Of a DNA stretch of 64,000 nucleotides, positions 26,567 to 37,400 are shown piece after piece. The position numbers and the translations under genes were made by a program. The DNA is taken from the NCBI RefSeq assembly GCF_005796225.1, contig NZ_VAHO01000012.1:57647-121646 (forward strand), read 5' to 3'. How positions within the stretch are numbered: the first letter of the stretch is position 1; every line of letters starts with the position of its first letter. The DNA is from Pseudarthrobacter sp. NamE5 (GTDB taxonomy: Bacteria; Actinomycetota; Actinomycetes; Actinomycetales; Micrococcaceae). Below the pieces are notes generated by a model. The model saw only the letters and a list, made by a program, of their open reading frames with translations. It was not told where the DNA came from and did no database searches.

Positions 26567-27821
26567 GGCGGGTGCTCCTGCCGCCTGCCGTGAAACACAA
26601 GAGCGGAACCTCCCGCTCAGCTTTGGTCAGGGACCCGTGCTGGCCCACGACTTCCATGGCGGCAGGGCGCACACGCCTGGTGTCATACAGGGCGAGCTCA
26701 TCCCGGGCGGCGATCATCACATCACCGATCCTGCCCTCGACAGCGGGCCGGACCGGGCCGAAAAGCCCGGCAGCAATGGCTTCCTCCCTGGTGAAGGCCC
26801 AGATGCGTTCACCGAAGCGGGAACGCCAGGCAGCGATCAGCCGCTCGCGCGATCCTGCCCTGGATACGGCGTCCGCGTTGTCAAGGTACAGGTGCAGCAT
26901 CCGCGGCTCGCCCGCCGTGTGCCGGACGCCTTCCACCAGCTGGGACTCGGCCGAGTAATCGATGCGCTGTTGCTCCTGGACGTCGAGCATGCCGTGGTCC
27001 GCGGTCAGCAGGATGGTAGTGCCGGCAGGCAGCGAAGCATTCAGCCGTTTCATGGTGGCATCCAGCTCCTCAAGCTGATGTTCCCACTGCTCCGACTGGC
27101 AGCCGTAGCGGTGCCCGGCCTTGTCCAGCTCGTTGAGGTAGAAGTACATCAGGCCAGGACCCGGCGCGGCCAATGCCTCCGCAGCCGCGGCCGTGCGGGC
27201 GTGGGACGTGGTGGCGGAGACGAAGGTGCCGCCGCGGAGGGCAGCCCGGGTCATGGGGGAATCGCTGAACTGGGGAAGGCTGACAGTGGTGACTGCGGCC
27301 TGGTCGGCTGCGCGCTCGAGCACGGTGGGAAAGGGCTGCCAGTCGGACGGGTCGACGCCGGGGTCCCAGTTTCCGAGCAGGTTCACCACTTTGTCCTGCC
27401 CAGGATCCAGGACGTCGTAGCCCACCATGCCGTGCTGGCCAGGGGGAAGTCCGGTGCCAAGGCTTGACAGGGCCGCAGCAGTGGTGGAGGGAAACGCCGA
27501 GTCCAGCCACACGGGGACCTCGCCCTGCCCGGCCTGCACGACGGACCGCAGGAACGGCGTGTGGGCGGACTTCTGCTTCAGCAGGTTCCGGCCCAGGCCA
27601 TCGGCCACCACTACGCACACCCGCGGGGCAGACGGGAGGTTCAGGATGTTGGTGAACCCCTCCAGCCCCAGGCTCGCAGCGGCGCTGGAGAGCACGTCGG
27701 CCACGGAGCGCCGGCCGTAAGCGGGAGCCGGAGGCAGATCCGGCGCGCGCCCCGCCGCGGTCGTGGAGGCGCTGGCCGGGGCAGAAGCGGGGATGGTTGC
27801 TGGGCGGCGTTCTTCCGGCAT
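26559..27821 (-). CDS. Alkaline phosphatase superfamily protein (nucleotide pyrophosphatase/phosphodiesterase-like)
   Basis: A 420-residue NPP-like metallohydrolase. The first metal and nucleophile regions are VCVVVADGLGRN and DSAFPSTTAAALSSLGTG (Thr nucleophile in PSTT); later metal ligands are in ELDKAGHRYG and LTADHGMLD, plus a C-terminal His segment VVGQHGSLT. It would hydrolyse phosphodiesters or nucleotide pyrophosphates. No signal peptide is visible, so it is probably cytoplasmic. ATG at 27821 lies 1 bp after the DUF5998 stop. It overlaps tdk by 8 bp, hinting at a nucleotide-related substrate. Confidence 0.85.
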   Translation of the reverse strand: MPEERRPATIPASAPASASTTAAGRAPDLPPAPAYGRRSVADVLSSAAASLGLEGFTNILNLPSAPRVCVVVADGLGRNLLKQKSAHTPFLRSVVQAGQGEVPVWLDSAFPSTTAAALSSLGTGLPPGQHGMVGYDVLDPGQDKVVNLLGNWDPGVDPSDWQPFPTVLERAADQAAVTTVSLPQFSDSPMTRAALRGGTFVSATTSHARTAAAAEALAAPGPGLMYFYLNELDKAGHRYGCQSEQWEHQLEELDATMKRLNASLPAGTTILLTADHGMLDVQEQQRIDYSAESQLVEGVRHTAGEPRMLHLYLDNADAVSRAGSRERLIAAWRSRFGERIWAFTREEAIAAGLFGPVRPAVEGRIGDVMIAARDELALYDTRRVRPAAMEVVGQHGSLTKAEREVPLLCFTAGGRSTRRG

Positions 27822-27822
27822 C

Positions 27823-28563
27823 TCAGCGCTGCTGGTGCCCGCGGCTGAGGCGGTTGCCGAACACTCCAGACCGCGGCCGGGACGGAAGCGACTGGATGTG
27901 GGGCATGGGAGCGGCCGAGCCCGTGTTAACAGCCCGCAGCGCACGGGCAAACAGCTTGGCGTCCTGGACTGCCTGCAGCCCGTCTGCCTCCGCGCTGATC
28001 CTCAGCACGATGTCTTCCTGGGCGATGGTGCCGCTGTACCCGTGGTCCGCCTCGCACTGGGGGTCGCCGCAGCTGGCCGGGCCCATGTCCAGTCGCTGCC
28101 CGCCCGACCAGGCGATGGACAGCGTAAGCTCGCGGACGGGATCCGACGGCTTGTAGTTCTGGGGCTGGGCGTACATGTAGCTCAACACCACCGAGCGGAT
28201 CTGCGCCACGGGAACGGACTCGGTGGAGATCTGGGCGACGATCTGTTCACCGGCCTCGTCCAGCTGCTGGTCATCCACGTGGGTGATAACCAGCATGTCC
28301 GCGGTCAGCACCAGGACCGTGATATGGCGGCGGACCTCGGCACGGTCAAAGTGCGTCTCCAGATGCACCAGGTGGGCAACACAGTCGCGGCCGTCCAGGG
28401 CGTCGTCCACAACATCGGCTACCAGTCGCGGGTAGAAACCTGCCTTCTGGAGCGCGCCCTCCAGGCTTTGGCCCTGTGCGCTGTGGTTGTGTGAGCTGTG
28501 GCGTACTGCCTGGTTTTCATTGCCGGGCGTTTCGGGGGCAGACGCTGGGGGCTGTGAGCTCAT
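27823..28563 (-). CDS. DUF5998 family protein
   Basis: A 246-residue soluble protein. A 30-residue disordered N-terminus precedes a core beginning LEGALQKAGFYPRLVADVVDDAL, with HLVHLETHFDRAEVRRHITVLVLT and an acidic-aromatic segment LSYMYAQPQNYK. I recognise it as the actinobacterial DUF5998 family, whose role is unknown. It leads a three-gene run with the phosphodiesterase-like gene and tdk, spaced by 1 bp and an 8-bp overlap. ATG at 28563 abuts a GGGGGA. Confidence 0.75.
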   Translation of the reverse strand: MSSQPPASAPETPGNENQAVRHSSHNHSAQGQSLEGALQKAGFYPRLVADVVDDALDGRDCVAHLVHLETHFDRAEVRRHITVLVLTADMLVITHVDDQQLDEAGEQIVAQISTESVPVAQIRSVVLSYMYAQPQNYKPSDPVRELTLSIAWSGGQRLDMGPASCGDPQCEADHGYSGTIAQEDIVLRISAEADGLQAVQDAKLFARALRAVNTGSAAPMPHIQSLPSRPRSGVFGNRLSRGHQQR

Positions 28564-28605
28564 TCCCCCATTTTCACAGATGGGCCGGTCACATTGCTAA
28601 CCGCG

Positions 28606-31308
28606 TCAGCCGAGCATGGCCCTGCGTGCACTGTCCGTGCGCTTCGCTGCGTTGCCTATCCGCACGTCGGCCGCGAGGATGACCGCACCGGAAACCCCGC
28701 ACAGCACCGGGTTGAATTCCACCAGGGCAATTTCCGGGTGGCTGTCCTTCAGCCAGGCCAGCCTGCCGGCAAGGTCTTCGAGGGCTGCGACGTCAACCGG
28801 TGGCAGGCCCTGGTAGCCGAAAAGCTTCCGGGCCGCCCGCGGGGCACGGATGAAGTCATGCACGTCGGCGGCGGAGAGCGGCGGCACCCGGTGTGCCCAG
28901 TCATCCAGGAGATTGACGGCATCGCCGGCCAGGCCGAACGAGATGACCGGCCCCAGCAGCGGGTCCTCGATGGCCCGGAACGTGCAGGCCTGTCCCACCG
29001 GCGCCATGCTCTGCACTTCCAGGCCCGGGTCACCGTAGCGGGAGAGGGCGCGCCTCATCTGCAGCACGTTGGCGCGCAGGGACTCCGGGTCCTGGATGTC
29101 CAGGCGAACCCCACCGAGGTCAAGGCGGTGGCGCAGCGAGGGATCGGTGGTTTTGAGCGCCACTGGCCAGCCGAGTGCGTCGGCGGCCTCCACCGCCTGG
29201 TCCGAAGTGTCAAAGCCAAGCGATGGCAGGACAGTAATTCCATAATGGCCAAGCAGCGAACGTGTGCTGGCCTGGTCCAGCTGCTTGAGCTGCTCCCCCT
29301 TCACATCCCGGAGGAGGATATCGAGCTCGGTCCGTGCCTGCTGCGGGTCGCAGCCAGCCGGTTCAATGAAATGTCCGTGGTCGCGCGAGACCCACTCCGA
29401 GTAGCGCACCACGGCTGCGAGCGCGGCCACCGCGGCGCCGGGGTTGGAGAAGCAGGGCACAGCCTGGTCCGCCGGCACGGCTGGATCCTTTGCTCCCACC
29501 ATGCCCTCGACATACACGGAGGGATCCAAGATTCCGGTGAAGGCTGCCACCACCGGTTTTCCGGCCTTCGCCGAGCACTCGGCCAGCACCTCGGCGATGC
29601 TTTCCACGGTGAGGCCCCGGGCCGGAAGCACCGCGGCAACAGCCGCGTGGACGGCGTCGGACTCCAGGGCAGCAAGCAACTCGGCCCGCAGCGCCGGCAG
29701 GGCCACCGACTGGCCCGCGTCCAGGTCCACGCCGGCCACCAGCTTCACGACAGTTAGCCCGTGGGCGGAAGCGCTGTCCGCCACCACCTTGCCCAGCGCC
29801 TGTGAGTTGCTGAAAATGGCCAGGCCCGGCCCGGCAGGGAGCGGCTGGCCCGAAACGACCTGGGCAACATCCATCAGCTGCTCTATGGTTTCCACCCGGA
29901 TGACGCCCGACTGGCGGAGCATGGCGTCGAGCGCCCCGGCGGGCGCCTGGGTGGTGCGGACAGCGTGTCCTGGCGGCAGCCGCAGCCCCATGGCGTCGGA
30001 CTTGGCCACGATCACCGGTTTGATCCGGGCCAGACGCCGGGCCAGGCGGGAGAACTTGCGGGGATTGCCGATCGATTCCAGGTAAAGGCCAACAGCCGAG
30101 GTGTCCGCGTCGTCTTCCCAGTACTGCATCATGTCGTTGCCGGACACATCGGCACGGTTGCCTGCGGATAGGAAGGTGGACAGGCCCAGCCGCCGCCTGC
30201 TGGAGGCGGCGTAGAGCGAGACGCCGATGGCGGCCGACTGGGAAAAGAGGCCAAGCCCGCCGCGCAGCGGCAGCGTGGGCGCCATGGAGGCGTTCAGCGA
30301 TACCTCGGGGTGGGTGTTCACGATCCCCAGGGACGCCGGCCCGATCACCCGCATGCCGTTGGCCCTCGCCTGGCGCACCAGGTCCCGCTGCCTCATCAGG
30401 CCGCGTTCGCCGTCGTCCGCGAATCCCGCCGAAGCGACCACCAGGCCCTTCACCCCGGCCGCGGCGCAGTCCGCGACGACGGCGGACACTTCCTCGTACG
30501 GGACGGCGATCACCGCCAGCTGCACAGGTTCCGGCACGTCGGAGAGCTTGGCGAAGGACATCATGCCCGCAAGTTCCAGCGCCTCCCTGTTGATGGCGTA
30601 CACGGGGCCGGGGAAGCCGCCTTCAATGATGTGCTCCAGCAGCTGGTAGCCCACCGTCCCCCACTTGCGGCTGGCACCTATCACGGCAATGGACGACGGC
30701 GTCAGCAGGTCCCGGACGCTCCTCGCCTCTGCGCGGTGCTCACGGGATTCCATCACCGCCCTGGATTTTTCGGTGGGGTCGATGTTGAACTCAAGGCTGA
30801 CCACGCCATCGTCGAAATGGCGCTTGACGTCGTACCCGGCATCGGAGAACACCATCAGCATCTTGCGGTTTTCCGGCAGCACCTCGGCGCTGAATCGGCG
30901 GATCCCGTTTTCATGGGCCGCGGCGGCGAGGTGCTCGAGCAGGATGGAGCCGATCCCCCGCCCCTGGTGGGCGTCGGCGATGTTGAACGCCACCTCGGCT
31001 TCGGTGGGGTCATCGAGCCGGTCATACCGGCCGATCCCCACGATTTCCCCGCTGACCGTGATGACGAACGCCACCCGGTCCCGGTAGTCCACTTCGGTGA
31101 AGCGCTTGAGCTCCTTGCTGGACAGTTTGGCCTTGAAGGCGAAGAAGCGCATGTAAATTGAGTTCTGCGACTGTCCCATGTGGAACTTCTGCACAGCGTC
31201 CGCATCCGAGGGATGGATGGGCCGCAGATGCGCTGTTCCGCCGTCGCGCAGGACGACATCGGCTTCCCAATGTTCCGGATATTCGCCGTCCGCGGGCTGA
31301 TCCACCAT
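28606..31308 (-). CDS. GNAT acetyltransferase fused to NDP-forming acyl-CoA synthetase-like domains (Pat-like)
   Basis: A 900-residue fusion. The N-terminal GNAT domain (about 15-175) has the acetyl-CoA loop QGRGIG (115-120). It is followed by a CoA-binding domain (VIGASRKWGTVGYQLLEHI), a succinyl-CoA-synthetase-like domain (GLFSQSAAIGVSLYAASS, SAGNRADVSGNDMM) and an ATP-grasp domain (ALKTTDPSLRHRLDLGGVRL). This is the Pat protein-lysine acetyltransferase class, with the GNAT domain first as in actinobacterial PatA-type enzymes. The phospho-His motif of active synthetases (SHTG) appears to be replaced by a TTQA segment, so the synthetase half may be a sensor only. A -10-like TAGGCT lies 6 nt before the ATG. 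Confidence 0.87.
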   Translation of the reverse strand: MVDQPADGEYPEHWEADVVLRDGGTAHLRPIHPSDADAVQKFHMGQSQNSIYMRFFAFKAKLSSKELKRFTEVDYRDRVAFVITVSGEIVGIGRYDRLDDPTEAEVAFNIADAHQGRGIGSILLEHLAAAAHENGIRRFSAEVLPENRKMLMVFSDAGYDVKRHFDDGVVSLEFNIDPTEKSRAVMESREHRAEARSVRDLLTPSSIAVIGASRKWGTVGYQLLEHIIEGGFPGPVYAINREALELAGMMSFAKLSDVPEPVQLAVIAVPYEEVSAVVADCAAAGVKGLVVASAGFADDGERGLMRQRDLVRQARANGMRVIGPASLGIVNTHPEVSLNASMAPTLPLRGGLGLFSQSAAIGVSLYAASSRRRLGLSTFLSAGNRADVSGNDMMQYWEDDADTSAVGLYLESIGNPRKFSRLARRLARIKPVIVAKSDAMGLRLPPGHAVRTTQAPAGALDAMLRQSGVIRVETIEQLMDVAQVVSGQPLPAGPGLAIFSNSQALGKVVADSASAHGLTVVKLVAGVDLDAGQSVALPALRAELLAALESDAVHAAVAAVLPARGLTVESIAEVLAECSAKAGKPVVAAFTGILDPSVYVEGMVGAKDPAVPADQAVPCFSNPGAAVAALAAVVRYSEWVSRDHGHFIEPAGCDPQQARTELDILLRDVKGEQLKQLDQASTRSLLGHYGITVLPSLGFDTSDQAVEAADALGWPVALKTTDPSLRHRLDLGGVRLDIQDPESLRANVLQMRRALSRYGDPGLEVQSMAPVGQACTFRAIEDPLLGPVISFGLAGDAVNLLDDWAHRVPPLSAADVHDFIRAPRAARKLFGYQGLPPVDVAALEDLAGRLAWLKDSHPEIALVEFNPVLCGVSGAVILAADVRIGNAAKRTDSARRAMLG

Positions 31309-31384
31309 AGGCTTAGCCTAGCCAAAAACTATCGCAGCACACCCCCAACGGGCTGCGCAGCACTGCAAAGGATTTACCAACCCC

Positions 31385-33892
31385 ATGGCCCGCCGCCAAA
31401 GTTCAGCCCCCGTCGTGGACAGCACCCCGTATACGGAGAACATCGTGGACATCGATGTCACCTCCGAAATGGAGGGCTCCTTCCTGGAGTACGCCTACTC
31501 GGTGATCTACTCCCGGGCGCTTCCCGACGCCCGTGACGGGCTCAAGCCGGTCCAGCGCCGCATCCTGTTCATGATGAGCGACATGGGCCTCCGCCCGGAC
31601 CGCGGCCACGTCAAGAGCGCCCGGGTGGTGGGCGAGGTCATGGGCAAGCTGCATCCGCACGGCGACGCCGCCATCTACGACGCCATGGTGCGCATGGCGC
31701 AGGACTTCTCGCTGCGCCTGCCGCTCATCGACGGCCACGGCAACTTCGGCTCGCTCGACGACGGCCCGGCAGCTCCGCGGTACACCGAAGCGCGGATGGC
31801 GGCCGCCGCCCTCACCCTCACCGACCACCTCGACGAAGACGTGGTGGACTTCGTCCCGAACTACGACAACCAGCTCACCCAGCCTGAGGTCCTGCCGGCC
31901 GCCTTTCCCAACCTGCTCGTGAACGGTGCCACGGGCATCGCCGTCGGCATGGCCACCAACATGGCCCCGCACAACCTGGTGGAAGTCATCTCCGCCGCCC
32001 GCCACCTGATTGCCAATCCGGACGCCACCCTCGATGACCTCATGCGCTTCGTCCCGGGCCCGGACCTGCCCAGCGGCGGCCGGATCGTGGGACTGGACGG
32101 CATCCGTGACGCCTACGCCACCGGACGCGGGTCCTTCAAGACGCGGGCCAAGGTGGAGATCGAACAGCTCTCGGCCCGCCGGACCGGCCTGGTGGTCACC
32201 GAGCTCCCCTACATGGTGGGCCCGGAAAAAGTCATCGAGAAGATCAAGGATGCCGTCAACGCCAAGAAGCTGACGGGCATCAGCGACATCGTCGACCTGA
32301 CGGACCGCAAGCACGGCCTGCGCCTGGTCATCGAGCTCAAGAACGGTTTCAACCCCAACGCCGTGCTTCAGCAGCTGTACCGCTATTCGCCGATGGAGGA
32401 CTCCTTCGGCATCAACAACGTCACCCTGGTGGACGGGCAGCCGCAGACCCTCGGGCTGGTGCAGCTGCTCACGGTGTACGTGAACCACCGGATTGACGTG
32501 GTGCGCCGGCGGACGGTATTCCGGCTGGGGAAGAAGAAGGACAGGCTCCACCTGGTGGAGGGCCTCCTCATCGCCATCGTGGACATTGACGAGGTCATCC
32601 AGATCATCCGGTCCTCGGACGAGGCCGCGGCAGCCCGGGCGCGGCTCATGTCAATTTACGACCTCACCGAAATCCAGGCGAACTACATCCTGGAACTGCG
32701 GCTGCGGCAGCTGACCAAATACTCCCGCATCGAGCTGGAGAAGGAACAGGACGAGCTGCGCCGCGAGATCGCCGAACTGGAAGCCATCCTTGCCTCAGAC
32801 GAGCGCCTGCGGACCCTGGTCTCCGACGAACTGGGCGCCATAGCCGAAGAGCACGGTACCCCGCGCAGGACCCTCCTGCTCGAATCTGAAGCCGTCTCCC
32901 CCACGGTGGCCGCCGACCTGGCCGGTATCAACGGCAAGAAGGGCAAACCGGCGCCGCTGGCGCTGGAAATCGCGGACGACCCGTGCTGGGCCATCCTCAC
33001 CGCCTCGGGGCAGATCGGCCGCACCGGCAACCAGGAGCCGCTTGCGGAGGCCGGGCCCAGGACTAAGCACGACGTATTCACTTCCGTGGTCAAAACATCG
33101 GCGCGGGGCGAGATCGCGGCGGTTACCTCCCAGGGCCGCATGCTGCGCCTGCAGGTGATGGACATGCCGGTCCTGCCGCCGGTGTCCGGCCTGCCGAACC
33201 TTACTGGCGGGGTGCCGGCCAAGGACTTCCTCACGCTGCTGAAGGGGGAAACCCTGGTGGCCTTCGCGCCCCTGGACGAGGTCCTGGCCATCGGTACCGC
33301 CCATGGCGTAGTGAAGCGGGTGCAGCCCGACTATCCCCTGAACCGCGAAGACTGGGAAGTCATCTCCCTAAAGGACAAGGACTTCGTGGTGGGTGTGGCG
33401 CCCGCCGGTGCCGATGACGCCGAACTGGTGTTCCTCACCGCGCAGGCACAGCTGCTGAAGTTTGGTGCTGACAACGTCCGGCCACAGGGGCGCACCGCCG
33501 GCGGCATGGCAGGCATCAAGCTGGCCACTGGCGACCGTGTGCTCTTCTTTGGTGCCGTGCAGCCGAAGGACGAGGCCGCCGTCGTGGTCACCATCGCGGG
33601 AACCACAGGCGCCCTGCCCGGTACTGCCCCCGGCACGGCCAAGGTCACAGCATTCTCGGAATACCCGGCCAAGGGCCGCGCCACCGCCGGTGTCCGCGCC
33701 CACCGGTTCCTGAAGGGGGAGGACACGCTCTTGCTGGCTTGGGCGGGCCACGGCCCGGCCAAGGCTTCCTCGGCGGCAGGGATTGCCAGGTCATTGCCGC
33801 AGGAACATGGCCGGCGTGACGGGTCCGGCGTCCCGCTGTCGCAGCCGGTGGATGCGGTGGGTCCCGCCATGGCCTGGCCCGATCCCGCTTAG
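31385..33892 (+). CDS. parC: Type II topoisomerase subunit A (ParC/GyrA-type)
   Basis: An 835-residue DNA-cleaving topoisomerase subunit. The catalytic Tyr is Y133 in [10 protein letters not shown]. The quinolone-determining region reads [15 protein letters not shown] (88-102) with Ala95 at the position equivalent to GyrA Ser83 and Asp99 at the Asp87 position. The breakage-reunion domain, a coiled coil (about 430-500) and the C-terminal beta-pinwheel repeats are all present. The partner ParE is encoded at 42320-44428, supporting a topoisomerase IV-like pair, although a distinction from GyrA cannot be made by eye. ATG at 31385 has AAAGGA about 10 nt upstream. Confidence 0.9.
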   Translation: MARRQSSAPVVDSTPYTENIVDIDVTSEMEGSFLEYAYSVIYSRALPDARDGLKPVQRRILFMMSDMGLRPDRGHVKSARVVGEVMGKLHPHGDAAIYDAMVRMAQDFSLRLPLIDGHGNFGSLDDGPAAPRYTEARMAAAALTLTDHLDEDVVDFVPNYDNQLTQPEVLPAAFPNLLVNGATGIAVGMATNMAPHNLVEVISAARHLIANPDATLDDLMRFVPGPDLPSGGRIVGLDGIRDAYATGRGSFKTRAKVEIEQLSARRTGLVVTELPYMVGPEKVIEKIKDAVNAKKLTGISDIVDLTDRKHGLRLVIELKNGFNPNAVLQQLYRYSPMEDSFGINNVTLVDGQPQTLGLVQLLTVYVNHRIDVVRRRTVFRLGKKKDRLHLVEGLLIAIVDIDEVIQIIRSSDEAAAARARLMSIYDLTEIQANYILELRLRQLTKYSRIELEKEQDELRREIAELEAILASDERLRTLVSDELGAIAEEHGTPRRTLLLESEAVSPTVAADLAGINGKKGKPAPLALEIADDPCWAILTASGQIGRTGNQEPLAEAGPRTKHDVFTSVVKTSARGEIAAVTSQGRMLRLQVMDMPVLPPVSGLPNLTGGVPAKDFLTLLKGETLVAFAPLDEVLAIGTAHGVVKRVQPDYPLNREDWEVISLKDKDFVVGVAPAGADDAELVFLTAQAQLLKFGADNVRPQGRTAGGMAGIKLATGDRVLFFGAVQPKDEAAVVVTIAGTTGALPGTAPGTAKVTAFSEYPAKGRATAGVRAHRFLKGEDTLLLAWAGHGPAKASSAAGIARSLPQEHGRRDGSGVPLSQPVDAVGPAMAWPDPA

Positions 33893-33901
33893 ACTGCTTG
33901 C

Positions 33902-34420
33902 ATGCCTATCGTTCCTGATGAAAAGGACTGGACCTGGGTCCTGACGCGTCCGTGTCCGGAGTGCTCGTTCGATGCCTCCACGGTGACACCGTCAACGGTC
34001 CCCGGAAGCATTGAAAACATGCTGCCGCGCTGGCGGGCCGTCCTCCGCAGGCCCGGCGCCGTGGAACGTCCCAACGACCACACCTGGTCAGCGCTGGAGT
34101 ACGCCTGCCATGTCCGGGACGTGTTCAGCCTCTTCGACCAGCGCCTGAACCTCATGCTGGCTTCGGACGACGCAAGATTCGACAACTGGGACCAGGACCA
34201 GACGGCCATCGACAAGGACTACGCCGCCGCTGACCCTGCAGAGGTGAGCGCCGAGATCACGGCCGAGGGCAGGCAGGCGGCGGAGTCATTCGCCCGGGTC
34301 CGGGAATCGGAGTGGGGCCGGAAGGGGCTGCGCAGCAACGGCTCGGAATTCACGGTCCTCACGCTGGCCCAGTATTTCCTGCACGACGTGGTCCACCACC
34401 TTCACGACGTGGACGGCTGA
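33902..34420 (+). CDS. DinB-like / mycothiol-dependent maleylpyruvate isomerase-type protein
   Basis: A 172-residue four-helix-bundle protein of the DinB superfamily. Metal-binding His are visible in EYACHVRDVF (helix 2) and FLHDVVHHLHDV at the C-terminus, the usual three-His arrangement. Members bind a divalent metal and often use mycothiol or bacillithiol as a thiol co-substrate. It lies 9 bp after parC. A -10-like TAGACT (33890-33895) overlaps the parC stop and ends 6 nt before the ATG with no ribosome site, so it may also be read as a leaderless transcript. Its last 19 bp overlap the convergent cydDC end. Confidence 0.8.
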   Translation: MPIVPDEKDWTWVLTRPCPECSFDASTVTPSTVPGSIENMLPRWRAVLRRPGAVERPNDHTWSALEYACHVRDVFSLFDQRLNLMLASDDARFDNWDQDQTAIDKDYAAADPAEVSAEITAEGRQAAESFARVRESEWGRKGLRSNGSEFTVLTLAQYFLHDVVHHLHDVDG

Positions 34421-37400
34421 GCTTCCCCCGAGACCGTGGCGGCATAGGCCGGCACCGCTCCCCGGCCCGGGTCCGGGTCACCCTCCCGTGCACCGACGGA
34501 CAGGTCGAGCCGCGCATCCTCCGGCCGGATATCTGCCGGGTTATGGGTCACCAGGACAACCGTGCGGCTGTGCAGTCCCGCCCGCAGGTCCGCCAGCATC
34601 GCTTCCGCGGACTCCGCATCCAGATGCGCCGTCGGCTCGTCCAGCAGGATCACCTCCGCCCCGGTCATCAGGGTGCGCGCCACGGCCAGGCGCTGGCGCT
34701 CTCCCCCGCTCAGGAACGCCCCGCCCGGACCGATCCGGGTGTCAAGGCCGGCAGGAAGCCGCGCCAACAGGCTGCTGAGCCCCACGGAGGCAAGCACCTC
34801 CAGCAGTTCCGCATCGCTTCCAGCCGGGTCATTGTTGGCGGTTCCGCTGTTACCGGCTCCGCCGGAGGCAATTGAGTCACTGCGGGGGGGCCTGCCCAGC
34901 ATCAGGTTGCCCCGGATGGTCGAGTCAAAGAGATGCGCCTCCTGCGGACACCAGGCAGCCCGCCCTGTCACCCGGGCCTGGCCCGCCGCAGGGGGAAGGA
35001 AGCCCAGCAGGACCGAAAGCAGCGTGGACTTTCCTGAGCCGGAAGGCCCGGTGACTGCCAGCCAGCGGCCCGGTTCCGCCACCGCGTCCAGCTTGGAAAA
35101 AACCGGTTCCCCGCCCGGCCATGCTGCTGACAGCCGCTCAAGTTCCACGCCGGGAATGCCCCCGCGGCGGGCCGGCACGCCGTGCAGCCCGTCGGTGGAA
35201 GTGCCCGCCGCCCCCGCCGGAAGAGGATCGAGGGCGCCGGACTCGGCAACCCGCCGCATGACGGTCCGCAGCGCCGGAAACTGGCGCACCGCCGTCGTCA
35301 TGGCTGCAAAGGGTTCCACCAGGGCGAGGAGCAGCAGCACGATGACAGCGGCGGTGGCGGGAGCAAGCCGGCCGTCGAGCACTGCGGGAGCTGCCAGCCA
35401 GGCGGCAGCGAGGGATGCCGCACCGCAGGAGGCAGTGGTGACGGCATGGCCCAGGCCGTCTGCCCACGCCGACCGCTGGGAGGCGCGGGTTGCGTCCCGG
35501 TCCTGCGCACGCAGCCCTTCGAGGACGGGGAACGCAACACCATTGGCATGCAGCTCGGCGCGGGCATCCAGGGCTGCCGAGATGCGGCGAAGGACGCCCG
35601 ATTTCAGGACCTGCTCCGCACTGGCAGACTTCCGGTCCGCCCACAGGGCCACGGCGGGCGCCAGGATGAGGCTGGCAGCAGCGGACGCCAGGACGGCCGG
35701 AACCGCCTCCGGTACCAGCAGCCAGGTTGCGGCCAGGCCCAGCGCGGCCACGGCTGCGGCGGTGACGGGCGGCAGGACGACGCGGGGCAGGAGATCACGG
35801 ACGGTGTCGACGTCGTCAATCACTGTGCCCAGGACGTTGCCGCCCTGGAGCAGGCGGCGCAGCGCCAGGGCCCTGCGGCTCAGGGACTCCCACAGCCGCC
35901 CGCGGAGCCGTGTGAGCGCGGCAAACACGGCATCGTGAAGGAGCAGCCGTTCGCAGTAGCGCAGCACTGCCCGGCCAATTCCAAAGAACCGCACTCCCAC
36001 AATCGCCGTCAGCAGGTACAGGATGGGCGGTTGTTCGCTGGCCCGGATGATCAGCCAGCCGGACAGCCCGGACAGCGCGACGGCGAAGACAGCGGCAAGC
36101 GTTCCCACCACGCCAGCCGCTGTGAACTTGCCCCGCACCGGCGCCAGGAGCGCTGCGAGGAGGCGGGCTGTTGCGGTTTTGTCTCCGCGGTTGACCGGTA
36201 CATGGGCAGCGGTGCCGTGGGCAGCGGAGGCACCTGCGCTGTCGGCAGTGGGGATGGCGGCAGTGGCGACGGCGGCCTTGCCGCCGGCCGTGCTCCCTGC
36301 AGCGGCTTCGCTGTGGCGCTTGGCAGGATCGTGCGTTCCACTGGACGCGGCCTGCTGCCCGACGGCCCCTACCGGCACCAACTGGTCCGCGAGGTTGCGG
36401 GTGCGCTCATTGTGCGCCACCAGGATGGTTGTGACGCGGCCACGGAGTTTGCTGATGGCGTCCTCGACCACCAGCGCCGAAGCCTCGTCCAGGTGGGCGG
36501 TGGGTTCGTCGAGGAGCAGAACCGTAGCTCCCGCCTCGATCCTGGCAAGCCCACGTGCCAGCGCCACCCTCCGCTGCTCGCCCGGGCTGAGCTCGGCAGG
36601 GTGCTGGCGGGCCAGGTGGCCGGCGCCGGCGCGGGCAAGGCATTGACGGGCTGCTGATTCCACCCCGGAGTGGCCATGGGCTCCGCGGATGTTCCCGGAA
36701 AGGTAGAGCGCCACCTCGTCCAGGACAGTTTCCGCCAGCATCACGAGATGCTGCGGCACCCAGGCGAGCGCAGCGCGGTCCAGCCCTTTGATGGTGCCGG
36801 TGATTTCGGTACCGGCCCCGTCCCCTATCGTTCCGGCCAAAACGCCCAGGACGCTGCTCTTTCCCGCGCCACTGGCTCCATCCAGGGCGGTGATCCTTCC
36901 CTGTGGAGCGGTGAAGCTGAGCGGGCCGACGGCGGGCCCGCGCCTTCCGCTGTAGCTGACGGTGAGGCCGGTGACGCTGATGGGCGCGCCGGGCCTTCCC
37001 GCCTTGGCCGCCGGAAGCGATGCCGGCTCCGGTGACTCCATCACCCGGTTCGTTTCGGCAAGGGCTACGCGGCCGTCGTCGCTGGCATGGTGGGCGGTGC
37101 CCAGTTCACGCAGCGGCAGATAGCAGTCCGGCGCCAGGATGAGGGCCAGCAGCCCGGCCTCGAGCGGCATGTCGCCGTGCACCAGGCGGACGCCGATGAA
37201 GACTGCCACCACGGCAACAGAGATGGTGGCGATCAGTTCCAGCGCCAGCGCTGACAGGAAGGCTGTCCGCAGGGTCCCCATGGTTTGAAAGCGGTACTCC
37301 TCCGAGATCTCTTCCAGGGCCTTGCGCTGCGCCGTGGCCCGTCCGAGCCCCACCAGGACCGGCAGCCCCTTGGCCAGTTCGAGCATGTGGGCGGAGAGCC

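Noticed and set aside
31308..31320. TAGGCT-N1-AGCCTA palindrome at the Pat-like gene start, as an iron-regulator (IdeR/DtxR) box
   Set aside because: Half-site spacing is 5 instead of 9, and the half-site serves better as the -10 hexamer.
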